From assembly GCF_020382885.2 (NCBI RefSeq), contig NC_058493.1:27968999-28032998 (forward strand): 64,000 nucleotides of DNA. The letters are read 5' to 3'. Source of the DNA: Scatophagus argus. Lineage: Eukaryota; Chordata; Actinopteri; Scatophagidae. Position 1 is the first letter of the stretch; each line of letters opens with the position of its first letter. This document shows, piece by piece, positions 54,423 to 64,000 of the stretch. The notes under the pieces were generated by a model. It saw only the letters and a program-made list of their open reading frames with translations, had not been told where the DNA came from and did not search any database. Made by a program: the position numbers and the translations under genes.

Positions 54423-55599
54423 TCGTTGCTCAACTCGGGGCTTCTTTCATGAATTTCTGCCGCTTGAAAATGTGCAGAGATCCAACAGCAGCACATCTGT
54501 TGAGGTCCTCATCTTGATGTAAATTGAGGTTAATTTTTTCCCGTCTCACTCGACGCCCCTGTTGACTGAAGCCTCCCTCGCTGAGTTCAGCTTCACACCA
54601 GTTTGTCTTCAAATGTGGGCTGCGGCACAGTGATCTGCTTCTCAGACTGGTTTGTTCCCCAGTGAAGCCTGTTCACATCACACACACAGTCTGCTCTCTT
54701 CATCGGGTAAAGCTGGTGATCACTGAAATTTATCCTGCATGCAAAGCTGAAACGCACAACTAATGTCTCCGAGGATTTAACCTCTGGGGACGGCGGTGAA
54801 TGTTCCGGGCCAGCGGAGATCCAGATAACGAATATCTGGGCCAAGACTTTCTCCTTTGTGAACTGGTCATTTTTTAAATCCGATCACCAACAGGAGAGTG
54901 GAGTTCTGGTTGAGTTTAGTTATCGTTAGATAAAAGCCGAGTGCTCTGCCTCTTTGTTCTCTGCATGCAAATGTAAGCTGCTCCCTCTGCATAATCTAAA
55001 AATAATAATTGCCATTTCTGCACATGGACTACAGCACCAGTAGTATGGGTCTCACAGAATTCATCACCAGCAGAAACAGATTGTTACCCGCACTATTTCC
55101 ACTGTGCTAAACACCGCCTAACACATGGCTAACTAGCTAACATTACAGACAATATCATGGTAGAAAATCTTAAGTGTTCCCAGCTCAAAATGATGCTGAA
55201 CTGTAGTTAGACATTTCAGTCAACACCACAAATTAACATTTTTTATGAGTGGTTTTAGTTCCAGATAATATGGAGCGCCATGAGTACTGTTTCAGTTCTA
55301 CCTTCTGTGGTAACGAGAGTAAACTCGTTAGGCAAGATGGCGTCACAAACTACACTACAGAACTACGGTGTCCCGGGGGGGCAACCAGTTAGCTATACTA
55401 GCTTATCTAGTAACAGAATGGCGCAATGGCCTTCTAGTGAAGGAAATAAACCACTGCCTTACACAAATGAAGTCTGCTCAAACATGATTGGTCAATACTA
55501 CTCAGATTACAAACAGACTACAAACCATAGCAAACCCGAGTGCTTTCAGTAGCAAAATCCTTCCTCTTGCCTACAGATTCTACGTTCGTACATCTGTTT
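54423..55599. other. Intergenic, no gene seen
   Basis: A 90-codon open frame at 55280-55552 has no recognisable domain, promoter or splice context and is not called. The stretch looks like diverged repeat. Confidence 0.4.
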
Positions 55600-55870
55600 C
55601 TAGCATTTATGCTAACAGCTCTGTGAGGTTACACTTAGCAGAGGTGTGGACTCGAGTCACATGACTTGAGTCAGCCTCAACACTGAGCTACTGCCACCTG
55701 GTGTAATGTTTACCATGAGCGGGTTAGCGTGCTCATATTCGCTAATCAGCATGAAGCAGCTGAAGCTCATGATGAGTTTTGCAGGAATGTGGTAACAAAC
55801 TGAAGTACTGAGCAAAGTCAGTGAGATTCATCCTCTGGGAATCACGAGTCCACATGTGGAGTCAAAATGA
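55600..55870 (+). repeat. Percomorph 'gctaacagctctgtgagg' repeat with inserted piece
   Basis: tatgctaacagctctgtgag, then 'gtaatgtttaccatg', gttagcgtgctcatattcgc, 'gagttttgcagg' and gagattcatcctctgggaat follow the usual order of a percomorph repeat. 'aggtgtggactcgagtcac' near its start belongs to another fish repeat, suggesting a nested fragment. Confidence 0.6.
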
Positions 55871-57288
55871 AAATGAAAATGACTGACTTGCAGTCTGATG
55901 CATGTTTCAACTACAGATACCAGCAAACAGACCAAGTAAATGACTTAAAGGCCAAGTACCTCCACAGTTCAGCCACAATGACCAGTTTTCTAAATCATAA
56001 TAAACTTTCAAAACATTTTCATTTCATTTAATTGATGAATGTGTCTAGGGACAGCACACATTACGCATTATGTAAACACACAAAATGTCCTTAAATGTGA
56101 CGTATTGTTTATCTGCCGTCCCGTGAGATTGAGTAGAATCAGACAGCAGCTCAGCAAAACAGAAGCCTTCAGCTTGTAGTCAGTTCAGATAAATAGCCTG
56201 CGTGTTAAACTGGAGACGGTGGACTCTTGTTGTCATGTTGTTGAACGCTCTACTATCAGGCTGAGCACTGGCACATATTATGACCAGCATAAATGATGAC
56301 TACGTTCCTGAAAAGAAGGTCACACGCTGTGGAAAAATGCTCTCAGATGTGAAGCTCCGACGCTGCATGCCTCTTGTGCTTCCATCGACTGCTCCTTGAA
56401 ATGCTGCACGAGTCTTTTTTTCGTGTCCTTTGGGCTTGGAGCTGGACGCTCGCTGCTCCTGGTGTACAGGAGGGCGGCGTAGCGTGGAGAACCTCACCTG
56501 GAGTTATTGACATAGCTGTGAAATGTCCACAAGGTCTCCCAGGTGTCTCTCCCAACAGCAGCCAGTGTGTTTGTTATTCTGTAAGAGCTGAGACCCAGGA
56601 GTCTTCCTCCTCCTCCTCCTCCTCCTCCTCCTCCTCCATCAGCATCAAGGTTCACAACAAGAGGATTCGCTGTGCAGACTGAAGCTTTGAGTTTCTGTAT
56701 TATGAGTGCAGCTCACTTCATCACATCCTGAACATCAAGCTGCAATAAGCTTATTTTGTCTTTAAGATTGTGGCTGCTGTGTGTTTGAATGTAAAAACTG
56801 CACTGAAGTACAAGTTTGAGGTACTTGAATCTTTTCTTTACGTGCCACCACATCAGGACCTGATTACCTGTTCTGCATCCTTTTCTTGTTCTGCTCTTCT
56901 TTTCCTTACTGGGGACAGTTCAGCCATTAACTGTGAATCAAAAAATTTGTCCTCTCAAAATATAATAAAATGGATATTATAAAAATGTTCCATGTTTTTG
57001 CCACAGGATGACTGAGTCTGTAGGACAGAAACGTCAACATCAGGATTCCCAAAGCACTGAGCACGCGATTCATCAGTCAGCTGAGACATTTTATGGTTTC
57101 AGCTTCAGGGTTTTCTTCTTCTCTTTTCAGTGAAGACAATCACTTAAAGTAGAACATAAGACTAATCAACTCTGAAAACAATCCTTAGTTGGATTCCTGT
57201 ACAGAGTAGCTCAAAATGAGCTCCACCTCCAGCAGCTACAACAGGATCTGAGAGCTTCCTCCACCGCTTTTGTTTTTCCACTTGTTAC
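55871..57288. other. Intergenic, no gene seen
   Basis: Contains a (TCC)n run at 56604-56638 and otherwise unremarkable AT-rich sequence with unsupported frames. Confidence 0.45.
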
Positions 57289-57585
57289 CCTGAACCTCAC
57301 GGAGCAGCTCCGCCTTCCTCCATCACCCGAACCTCACGGAGCAGCTCCACCTTCCTCCATCACCCGAACCTCACCGAGCAGCTCCACCTTCCTCCATCAC
57401 CCGAACCTCACAGAGCAGCTCCGCCTTCCTCCATCACCCGAACTTCAGGGAGCAGCTCCACCTTCCTCCATCACCCGAACCTCACGGAGCAGCTCCGCCT
57501 TCCTCCATCACCCGAACCTCACGGAGCAGCTCCACCTTCCTCCATCACCCGAACCTCAGGGAGCAGCTCCACCTTCCTCCATCAC
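57289..57585. repeat. Minisatellite, 37-bp unit, eight copies
   Basis: Each unit reads CCTCACGGAGCAGCTCC, then a CCTTCCTCCATCACCCGAA block, with single-base variants (cgg/cag/agg, ccg/cca). The copy number is close to 8.0. The units are in direct contact, so this is not a spacer-repeat array. Confidence 0.93.
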
Positions 57586-58222
57586 CTGGCAGTGACACAT
57601 CAACACTGACAGGGAATTCGTTCATTCATTCATTTTTTAACAACTAGACAGGCGTCACGCACCATCCAGCACTTCTGATGGCTGCTTTGGCTGGTGTTAA
57701 TCTCCAAACATCCTGAATATGTAAAATATTTGTCTGATCATAGAAAAAGCAAAGATGGAAGCCACAAGCACATCGCTAACGCAATACAAATACGAGCTTC
57801 ATGCTTCACAACATGCTGGCTGTAAAAATGCTGATGAAAAAGTGATGTTAGGGATCCATTTAATATATATTAAACACATTAAACTTAAACGTCAAAGGCA
57901 TAATCCTTCAAGCTGCACTAATCAATTTCTAACACAGGAGCATTACATCAGTTGACAGTGAACGCAGCTGCAGACAGTGAACGCAGCTGCAGTCACCCCG
58001 CAGCAGCCTGCCAAACAGCTGAAGAAGACGGGGACTTTAAGATGAAGATAATGGCTGAATTTTCGTTTTTGATTGGACTGTTCCTTTAAGCCAGCAGTGA
58101 TTTTTGCTTGTTTGTTTGTTTTTTCAAGTACTTTGTTACATGTTGAAGAGTTAACACTTGCGGTAATGTGAAATAAACTGATGTGACGTGTTGTCCCTCA
58201 AGAGGTTGAATGCCATCGAAGG
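57586..58222. other. Intergenic, no gene seen
   Basis: Short unsupported frames only. A 13-base direct repeat (gtgaacgcagctg) occurs at about 57957-57990. Confidence 0.4.
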
Positions 58223-58534
58223 CACTGTATGGACAAAAGAATTGGGACACACGTCTTTGTTTTTGAAATCTGGTGTTGTATGGGGCTGCTTTTCAGGTTT
58301 GGCCTCGGCCCCTGACTTCCAGTGAAGGCAAAGAGTATTTGTGAAGCCACAAATGCTCTACTGCATGAATGGGCACAAATTCCCACAGAAACACTCCAAC
58401 ATGTTGTGGAAAGCCTTCACAGAAGAGTGGAAGCTGTTAGAGCTGCAAAGCTGTCTGTGTGTTTACAATGAGACGTCATTAAAGTCCCTGTTGGTGTGAA
58501 GGGCAGGTGGCCCAATACTTTTGTCTATATGGTG
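58223..58534 (+). mobile_element. Tc1/mariner remnant, internally deleted copy (312 bp)
   Basis: Both terminal repeats are present ('cactgtatggacaaaagaat' and 'ccaatacttttgtctatatggtg'). The middle is deleted: gacttccagtgaaggcaaag jumps to 'atgctctactgcatgaatgg'. The 140 bases after the junction are identical by eye to the reverse complement of 31150-31010 in copy 1. It is in opposite orientation to the copies at 30968 and 60276. A clear TA duplication is not visible at its left edge. Confidence 0.82.
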
Positions 58535-59195
58535 AACTGTTTTCCGTGGCGTCAGACTGATTGTCGTGTTTCCAGCATCTTTCAGTCAGAGCAGAGACAC
58601 TAATCTACCCCCCGCCTGTGCCCAGCGCCGCTGGGCGACCTTTCTTTGCCCAGAGTCCTTCACGCTCGCGGCTCCTCTGGAGGCCTGTCAGGGCTCATAC
58701 ATCAGGCGTGGACGGCTGGGCCCGTCACGTGTGACAGGAGAGCACGCTGAGGTAATGGACGGCGACAAGCTCACAACTCGCTGCTCCAACCAGCGAGACA
58801 GGAGCGTGTCTTTCACGTCTCTCAAGATGTCTTCCTGCAGAGGCCGAGACACGGGGACGGTAGACGGGCGACGGGAGACAGACAAGCTGTCGTGCTGCAC
58901 GGCAGGTGGTGAAATCAGAGGGAAGACGGAGTCGTTTGTATGCAGGGTGTTGAGTTGTTTGTGTGACTTCTGAGGAAAGACTGAAGCGTTTGGGCTCATT
59001 CTGTTCGGCTGCTCGGTTTGTCCACACTGTACGCCTCTCTGTGTTAGCCACATGTTTCCAGCAGGAGACACACACACACACACACACACACTTCCTCACA
59101 TTCACAGTCTCTCACTCACATGAAGTAAACGTATCAACAACAAAAACCGAGCCCCTCATAATACATAAAGATAAAACAGAATATTTGGACAAAAA
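58535..59195. other. GC-richer intergenic segment
   Basis: From about 58560 to 58930 GC and CpG rise above the surroundings, with long open frames on both strands (135 codons + and 133 codons -). They share no domain. It may be a conserved non-coding element or a distant promoter. A (CA)n run lies at 59070-59091. Confidence 0.35.
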
Positions 59196-59201
59196 GACCC
59201 T

Positions 59202-59271
59202 GTTTGGGTTTGGGTTTGAGTTTGGGTTTGAGTTTAGGTTTGGGATTAATTTTCAGTTTAGGTTTGAGTTT
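59202..59271. repeat. Hexamer tract of TTTGGG/TTTGAG/TTTAGG type
   Basis: About eleven hexamer-spaced TTT words (gtttgggtttgggtttgagt and onward) are followed by tttaggtttgagttt. It resembles a degenerate telomere-like repeat but is not the vertebrate TTAGGG. Confidence 0.75.
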
Positions 59272-60275
59272 GTTGCCACAAACGCTGCTGAAAACTCCCT
59301 CCATGTGTTGTTCAAAACATCTGCTGCTCGACTCCACCTTCTGGGAAGAAAGTTAGCTTGTGAATGTAATCTTAACGTGATCTGACATGTATTGAACCTA
59401 TGAAACGTAAAAACTAACGTATCCATGGTTTGCTGCAACAGCTGCCATTAACAATCTGACCAAGAAGAAGCCTCATTACTTTTCCTCTGTACCAACATGT
59501 CCTCCATCTTACTGAACCGACAGAAATAACACGAAGCCCCCAACACAAAGATGTGATTTTTATCAAATGATCTTTTCTATTATTTTTCAGCCATGTGAAC
59601 TTTTAAGTGTTTTCATTGCTCTCTTTTGAGCTTTTACTTTATGCAAACACAGCATAGCACATATAGCATTTTGTGATCATGATTTTACTGAACTAATACT
59701 CATAAATCTTTTGTTCCCAGGGAGAGTCAAGTGCATTGCACACTGCATCAACCCAAAGTTTGGGTGAAGAAGCTGCCTTTGTGCTCCGAGAGAAGCTCAA
59801 TGGTTCTAAGCTGAGATAAATCCTACTGATGTGTTATGGTTTCCCTGCTGTGAATGGCTTTCTCACCCACTGTGAGACTGGGATGTCGGCTGCATTATTT
59901 AAAAATCCTCCTCCCTGCCTCGGCCTCCAAACCGCTGCATGTTCCCTCTTTCCCTGAGAGCACAAAGCAAAACGGTTGATTTGTTTTTACAGACAAGGTG
60001 AGCACTTCTCAGGACTGAAAATGTGGATGTCAGTTGGACCACCCATGGAGGAGATGGCGAGCGGAGGTTTCACTCGTCCTCATCGCGGCTGCTGATTGTG
60101 CTGAACAGACTGGAGCTCCCTGGTGTCCTCGACATTTTCTGCCAGATGGTCCTCCTCAGTCAGTGGAGGGAACAGAGGAGTCCTGTTCACGGTGCTGCCC
60201 TGCACCGAGCTGTGTGAGACGGATCCTTATGCCCTTCACACAAAAACAACAAGCAGCTTGCTGAAATATGATGTA
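59272..60275. other. Intergenic, no gene seen
   Basis: No supported exon, RNA gene or clear repeat. Confidence 0.4.
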
Positions 60276-60814
60276 TATTATGTGGATAAAAGTATTGGGA
60301 CACCTGACCTTCACACCAACAGGGACTTTAATGACGCCTCATTGTAAACACACAGACAGCTTTGCAGCTCTAACAGCTTCCACTCTTCTGTGAAGGCTTT
60401 CCACAACATGTTGGAGTGTTTCTGTGGGAATTTGTGCCCATTCATGCAGTAGAGCATTTGTGAGGTCACACACTGATGTTGGACCAAAAGGCCTGGCTCA
60501 CAATCTCCGTTCCAGTTCATCCCAAAGGTGTTGGATGGGGTTGAGGTCAGGGCTCTGTGTGGGCCAGTCAAGTTCTTCCACACCAAACTCATCCAACCAT
60601 GTCTTTATGGAGCTTTGCTTTGTGCACTGGGGCACAGTCATGCTGGAATAGAAAAGGGCCTTCAACAAACTGTTGCCACAAAGTTGGAAGCATAGCATTG
60701 TCCAAAATGTCTTGGTGTGCTGAAGCATTAAGATTTCCCTTCACTGGAAGTCAGGAGCCGAGTCCAAACCCTGAGGAACAGCCCCATGGAGAGGACACTT
60801 TTGTCTATATAGTG
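60276..60814 (-). mobile_element. Tc1/mariner-superfamily remnant, copy 2 (539 bp)
   Basis: Same orientation and layout as 30968-31503. The right terminal repeat cacttttgtctatatagtg is followed by TA, while the left one is degraded (tattatgtggataaaagtat) but preceded by TA. About 400 central bases are nearly identical to copy 1 (one clear difference, agggctctg for aggactctg), and the same minus-strand transposase end with NPIQHLWD is present. It lacks most of the transposase and is non-autonomous. Confidence 0.83.
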
Positions 60815-61852
60815 TATTTCTCTGAAGCCCAAAGACCCCAGACTGATTTGAAAAGATGTTATTACACCTTTTTTAAAAGCCAAAAATCTTTACTGTATCT
60901 GCCAAGCTAAAAGCTGTTTATTCCCCAATGATAAATTTGAGCAAAAAAAAAAAGTTTTTCCCCTTTAACTGATGTTTTTTTCTCTCATAAACTGGTTGTG
61001 GATTAAAGTGCTATGTTAGATGCAAAAACTAAAATACTGAAAATAAACTTAGTGGTGCGGCTTCATGAAAGCAGGAGTGGGTCACCTTGCCCAGAGGCAC
61101 GATGGCTACACTGGCCCATCAACTCCATCTGCAGCAGTCGATTGAAGCGAACATGCGCCAGTGAAAACACAATGTGCTCAATGTGTCGTCCTTTTTATCT
61201 CTGGCCTGATTTCATATTCCTTAGCTGTTCCATGCAGCATGTGAATGACAGCCTCGCACATTTAGTTGTTTAGCATCCAAGTGGAGCACAAAGATCACGA
61301 AACGTGAAGGGAATTCTTTAGAGGTTGCTTTGTGGTTGTAATATTTCTGATATGACACTGTAAAAGGGGACGGCTTATGAATTACACTGACAAAAAAGTA
61401 AAGTGGCTGAATAACCTTTTTGTGTCCAATATTCACAACAGTTGAAGGCCCTGCAGACCTCACGTCGATGTTTTATTCCTTTATTTATCCCCGAAGGGAA
61501 ATTCTTCTTTATTACGCAGGTTGAAGTCAGGCACAGTTTTGTAGTAAATTAAACGAGGCCACCAGACTAAACACTGTGTTAAAAGTGCTGCAGTGAAGGT
61601 AAGACGAGTAGGCTTTTCCTAAAAACAACGTATAGACTCACACGAAAGTAACACACACAAAACACACAAAACTCATGACCTACTAGAAGTGTGTGGTGGA
61701 GATTCTGTCATTCTGCATTGTCTGATGAAGTACAAAAGTGTTAGCACCAAAATATACTTTAATTACCAAAAATGTAATGTGTTCATCAATAACGTTGCAG
61801 CTGCTGAGGCTGATTTTAACGTCTTTACATGGCTGAGCTGTGAATATTTCCT
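60815..61852. other. Intergenic, no gene seen
   Basis: AT-rich with an A run at 60942-60954. No supported exon. Confidence 0.4.
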
Positions 61853-61945
61853 TCTGTGTAGTGGTGGACAAGGAGGATAAAGTAGCAGAAAATGTAAATA
61901 CTCGTGTACAAATACCAGTGTGTACTTCAGTATTCAGTTACTTTC
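61853..61945 (+). repeat. Percomorph AGTA-type repeat fragment
   Basis: 'gtgtagtggtggacaaggag' with atactcgtgtacaaatacca and 'cagttactttccaccca' is the usual tail of the family. It lies immediately upstream of the promoter at 61985. Confidence 0.55.
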
Positions 61946-61984
61946 CACCCATGGTTATTCAGCGTAACAGATTCCGATGCGGCA

Positions 61985-62257
61985 CCTGCCCCGGAAGTAG
62001 TTTTATTTTGAAACTATGGACCGGATGCTATGTGTGTTGAACAGTGTCGCTTTACGGGGGTTTAAACGGGAGCGTAAACGCTACCAAGAGTTCACATCGC
62101 GGAATGAACACAAGTCCGCCGCCTCTCCTGTGAGCGAGCCGCCGGACGCCGGGCTGTCGGTAGTTTGCTGGATTTATTAGTTTGTCAGGAGACGCTGGAC
62201 TTCACTTCCTCAGCAGATAAACGAGAGGATTTGGAGAAAGAAGCTCGTCTGTCAGCG
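61985..62257 (+). promoter_or_regulatory. CpG-rich promoter and probable first exon of an unseen + strand gene
   Basis: CCGGAAGTAG (61991-62000) is a strong ETS/GABP site. It is followed by about 250 CpG-rich bases and a consensus donor GTAAGT at 62258 (TCAGCG|GTAAGT). A short frame from an ATG at about 62018 (MDRMLCVLNSVALRGFKRER...) runs 54 codons to a TAG before the donor. It may be an upstream ORF or chance. The frame open across the donor has no ATG, so the exon is probably 5' UTR. The rest of the gene would lie beyond 64000. Confidence 0.5.
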
Positions 62258-64000
62258 GTAAGTTTAAATTTAACGTACAGCAGCGTTCAGGTCGCAGCCC
62301 TCAGCGAGCGTTTAGCCGCTAGCTTTAATGTTCACACCGTGAAATGATGGCAGCCACTAATCAATGACTTTAATCTGACAGCTGCTGCCTGGAGTCCACT
62401 TGTTGGTGTTTGTTCAGTTTGTGTTGACCATCAGAACTTGGTTTGAAACGTTGATGGAAAATGGTAAATACATAACATTAGAATTATTGAATTAAACTTT
62501 ATTTAAAGGTGTAGCACACGATTTATTTCTTTTTTTGTGAGTGTTTTAGCTGTATGTTGTTATAACATTCATCAGATTGTATTTTTAGTGCCTGACTGAT
62601 AAATCAGACTCGCGTTATGCATCTGAAAGTATCTGCATGTCTTATTTTTAACCAGTTAAATGTCTTGCTTACTACACATTTCTGTCTTTATTAACCGAAA
62701 TGAACGGCTGCTTATCAAAGTGTTTCTTTATAGGGCTGCAGCTCACAGTATTCTCAGTATTATCATTTAATCCGCTTGATTCAGTCAGTTTACTGCCTCA
62801 CCAGAACCACAACATGTTGGGACTTTTGCCTTGAAAAGGAAATGAAAAATTCACCCAAATGGTGAACAGTTGCACATTAATTTTTTTACTGATTGGCTAA
62901 TGGATGTTTGGACTCATCATTTCAGCTTTACTGTTTATATGTTTATGTTAAACAGATGTGCACCAGCTGCTGAACTGTGACCAGTTCTTTCAAATATCAG
63001 CATCAGGACCAGCATTAACAATCCTGCATTTTATGGAGTCTGATTATATAAATGACTTTCAAATGTATTAACGTAGACGATGCAGTAGTATGAGAAAACA
63101 TAAACAAATATAACTTTAGAACATGTGTATTACTACAGCTAAATGTTACTGCAGAGACCCTCGAGGAAAGAACAGTCGCTCACAATAATCCACCACCGAT
63201 GGTTTGTTGTTCCACAGGGTTTCCACAGCCGTAAGTGTTTCTGATGTCTTTTTTTTAACATGCAAGTAATCAAAACACAACTCAATAAGCAGTCTGCTAT
63301 ATTTATACAGCAAAATAAAGTCTCCAAATGAGAGTGGATTAACTGGCATGGCGTCCGGCTGGGGAGCCAAACGAGCATTTGGCTGGTGTTTGCTGCCGCT
63401 TTCACACCTCGTGAGTCTGTGCAACGCGTTCGCTGACCCTTCCACGAAATGTCCTCCTTCTCAGGGCTTCAGCTGCCAGACTCGTATCGAGAGACTCTGC
63501 TGTGCGAAGTTTCTGTTGTGTGTAAATCAGTTTGGCAGATTAATGTGCACCATCTGCATGACAAAATGTTCAGAATAGGAATATATTTGCCACCTGAACA
63601 CCTCTGCCTGCCAAACAGAGACGTCTTGTATGTTCACATAAGGAGGCGAATGTTAGTCAAAGGGAGCATCCGCCCTGTCGTTGAAACGGTTTGTTTTGTT
63701 GTTTGTTGAGTCCTTTTTGCTGTTTGATGTGTACTTCAGGGCTGCAACCGCAGATCAGTTTCATCACTGCTTCATCTGAGGTTTAGTTTTGTTTGTAACG
63801 AATGAAGCGTTTAGTCTATGAAATGTCAGAAAATAAGAACAAACGTCTGTTGTGAGTAAGAGTCAAATGTGATGTGTGCAATGTGTTTAAAAATATTCAG
63901 GTTAAACTGATGTAAAGCAGCAAATTCTCACAGTGGATGAGCTGGCGTTAGCGTGATGCCAGTGCTGGTCTGTCTGTCAGTTCGTCTGTCTGTCCACCAC
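62258..64000. other. Possible first intron of the right-edge gene
   Basis: No coding exon is recognised. GATTAATC-family fragments occur at 62735-62850 and, more clearly, at 63738-63850 (with gaagcgtttagtctatgaaa and 'tgtcagaaaataagaac'). Confidence 0.4.
63738..63850 (+). repeat. Percomorph 'agggctgcaac...aaatgtcagaaaata' repeat
   Basis: cagggctgcaaccgcagatc starts the piece and 'ctatgaaatgtcagaaaata' ends it, matching the usual opening of the GATTAATC family. Confidence 0.6.

Noticed and set aside
55280-55552. 90-codon + strand frame
   Set aside because: No recognisable domain, no promoter or splice context, and it lies next to repeat sequence.
57289-57585. Possible CRISPR-like array
   Set aside because: Units are directly adjacent with no unique spacers, and the DNA is vertebrate. 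It is a minisatellite.
58566-59089. 135-codon + frame with a 133-codon antisense frame
   Set aside because: Mutual open frames in GC-rich DNA are usual by chance. Neither has domain features.

Overview
The window is nuclear DNA of a bony fish, most likely a spiny-rayed (percomorph) teleost. The evidence is vertebrate genes with short GT-AG introns, plus several interspersed repeat families that I know as typical of percomorph genomes. The species cannot be named from the sequence. No repeat search could be run, so repeat names rest on recalled consensus patterns.

Five complete host genes can be rebuilt exon by exon with all splice phases closing. They are rpl12 (+, CDS 5888-9094, 6 exons, 165 aa), pole3 (-, 11875-10604, 4 exons, 152 aa), kmt5b (+, 17641-21799, 9 coding exons, 866 aa), ccnb2 (+, 26565-28853, 8 exons, 395 aa) and cd82 (+, 42591-52291, 8 exons, 255 aa). 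A hydrophobic C-terminal exon of an unidentified gene ends at base 98. A CpG-rich ETS-motif promoter with a probable first exon near 61990-62257 points to another + strand gene that continues past the right edge.

Layout: 1-5700 is intergenic and repeat-rich. From 5710 to 12170, rpl12 and pole3 lie tail to tail. Two near-identical H/ACA-like snoRNAs sit in rpl12 introns 2 and 5. From 12170 to 21840, pole3 and kmt5b diverge head to head across about 5.8 kb between their ATGs. From 21840 to 26360 there is 3' UTR and intergenic DNA. ccnb2 follows, with a textbook CCAAT/CDE-CHR cell-cycle promoter. From 28945 to 32480 is intergenic DNA with a Tc1/mariner element. From 32480 to 53490 is cd82, with a probable non-coding first exon and a roughly 9.8 kb first intron full of repeats. 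From 53490 to 62000 is gene-poor DNA with minisatellites, microsatellites and more Tc1/mariner copies.

The genes do not form an operon-like unit. rpl12 is a translation housekeeping gene. pole3, kmt5b and ccnb2 act in replication, chromatin and mitosis. cd82 is a membrane scaffold.

I did not find a convincing new biological system. The most unusual items are: Tc1/mariner copies whose interiors are almost identical while their ends differ; a hAT foldback element with perfect 8-bp target duplications inside the head of a tRNA-SINE; a perfect 23-bp TG/CA hairpin; the paired intronic snoRNAs; and a 20-nt microexon encoding part of the KMT5B catalytic motif.
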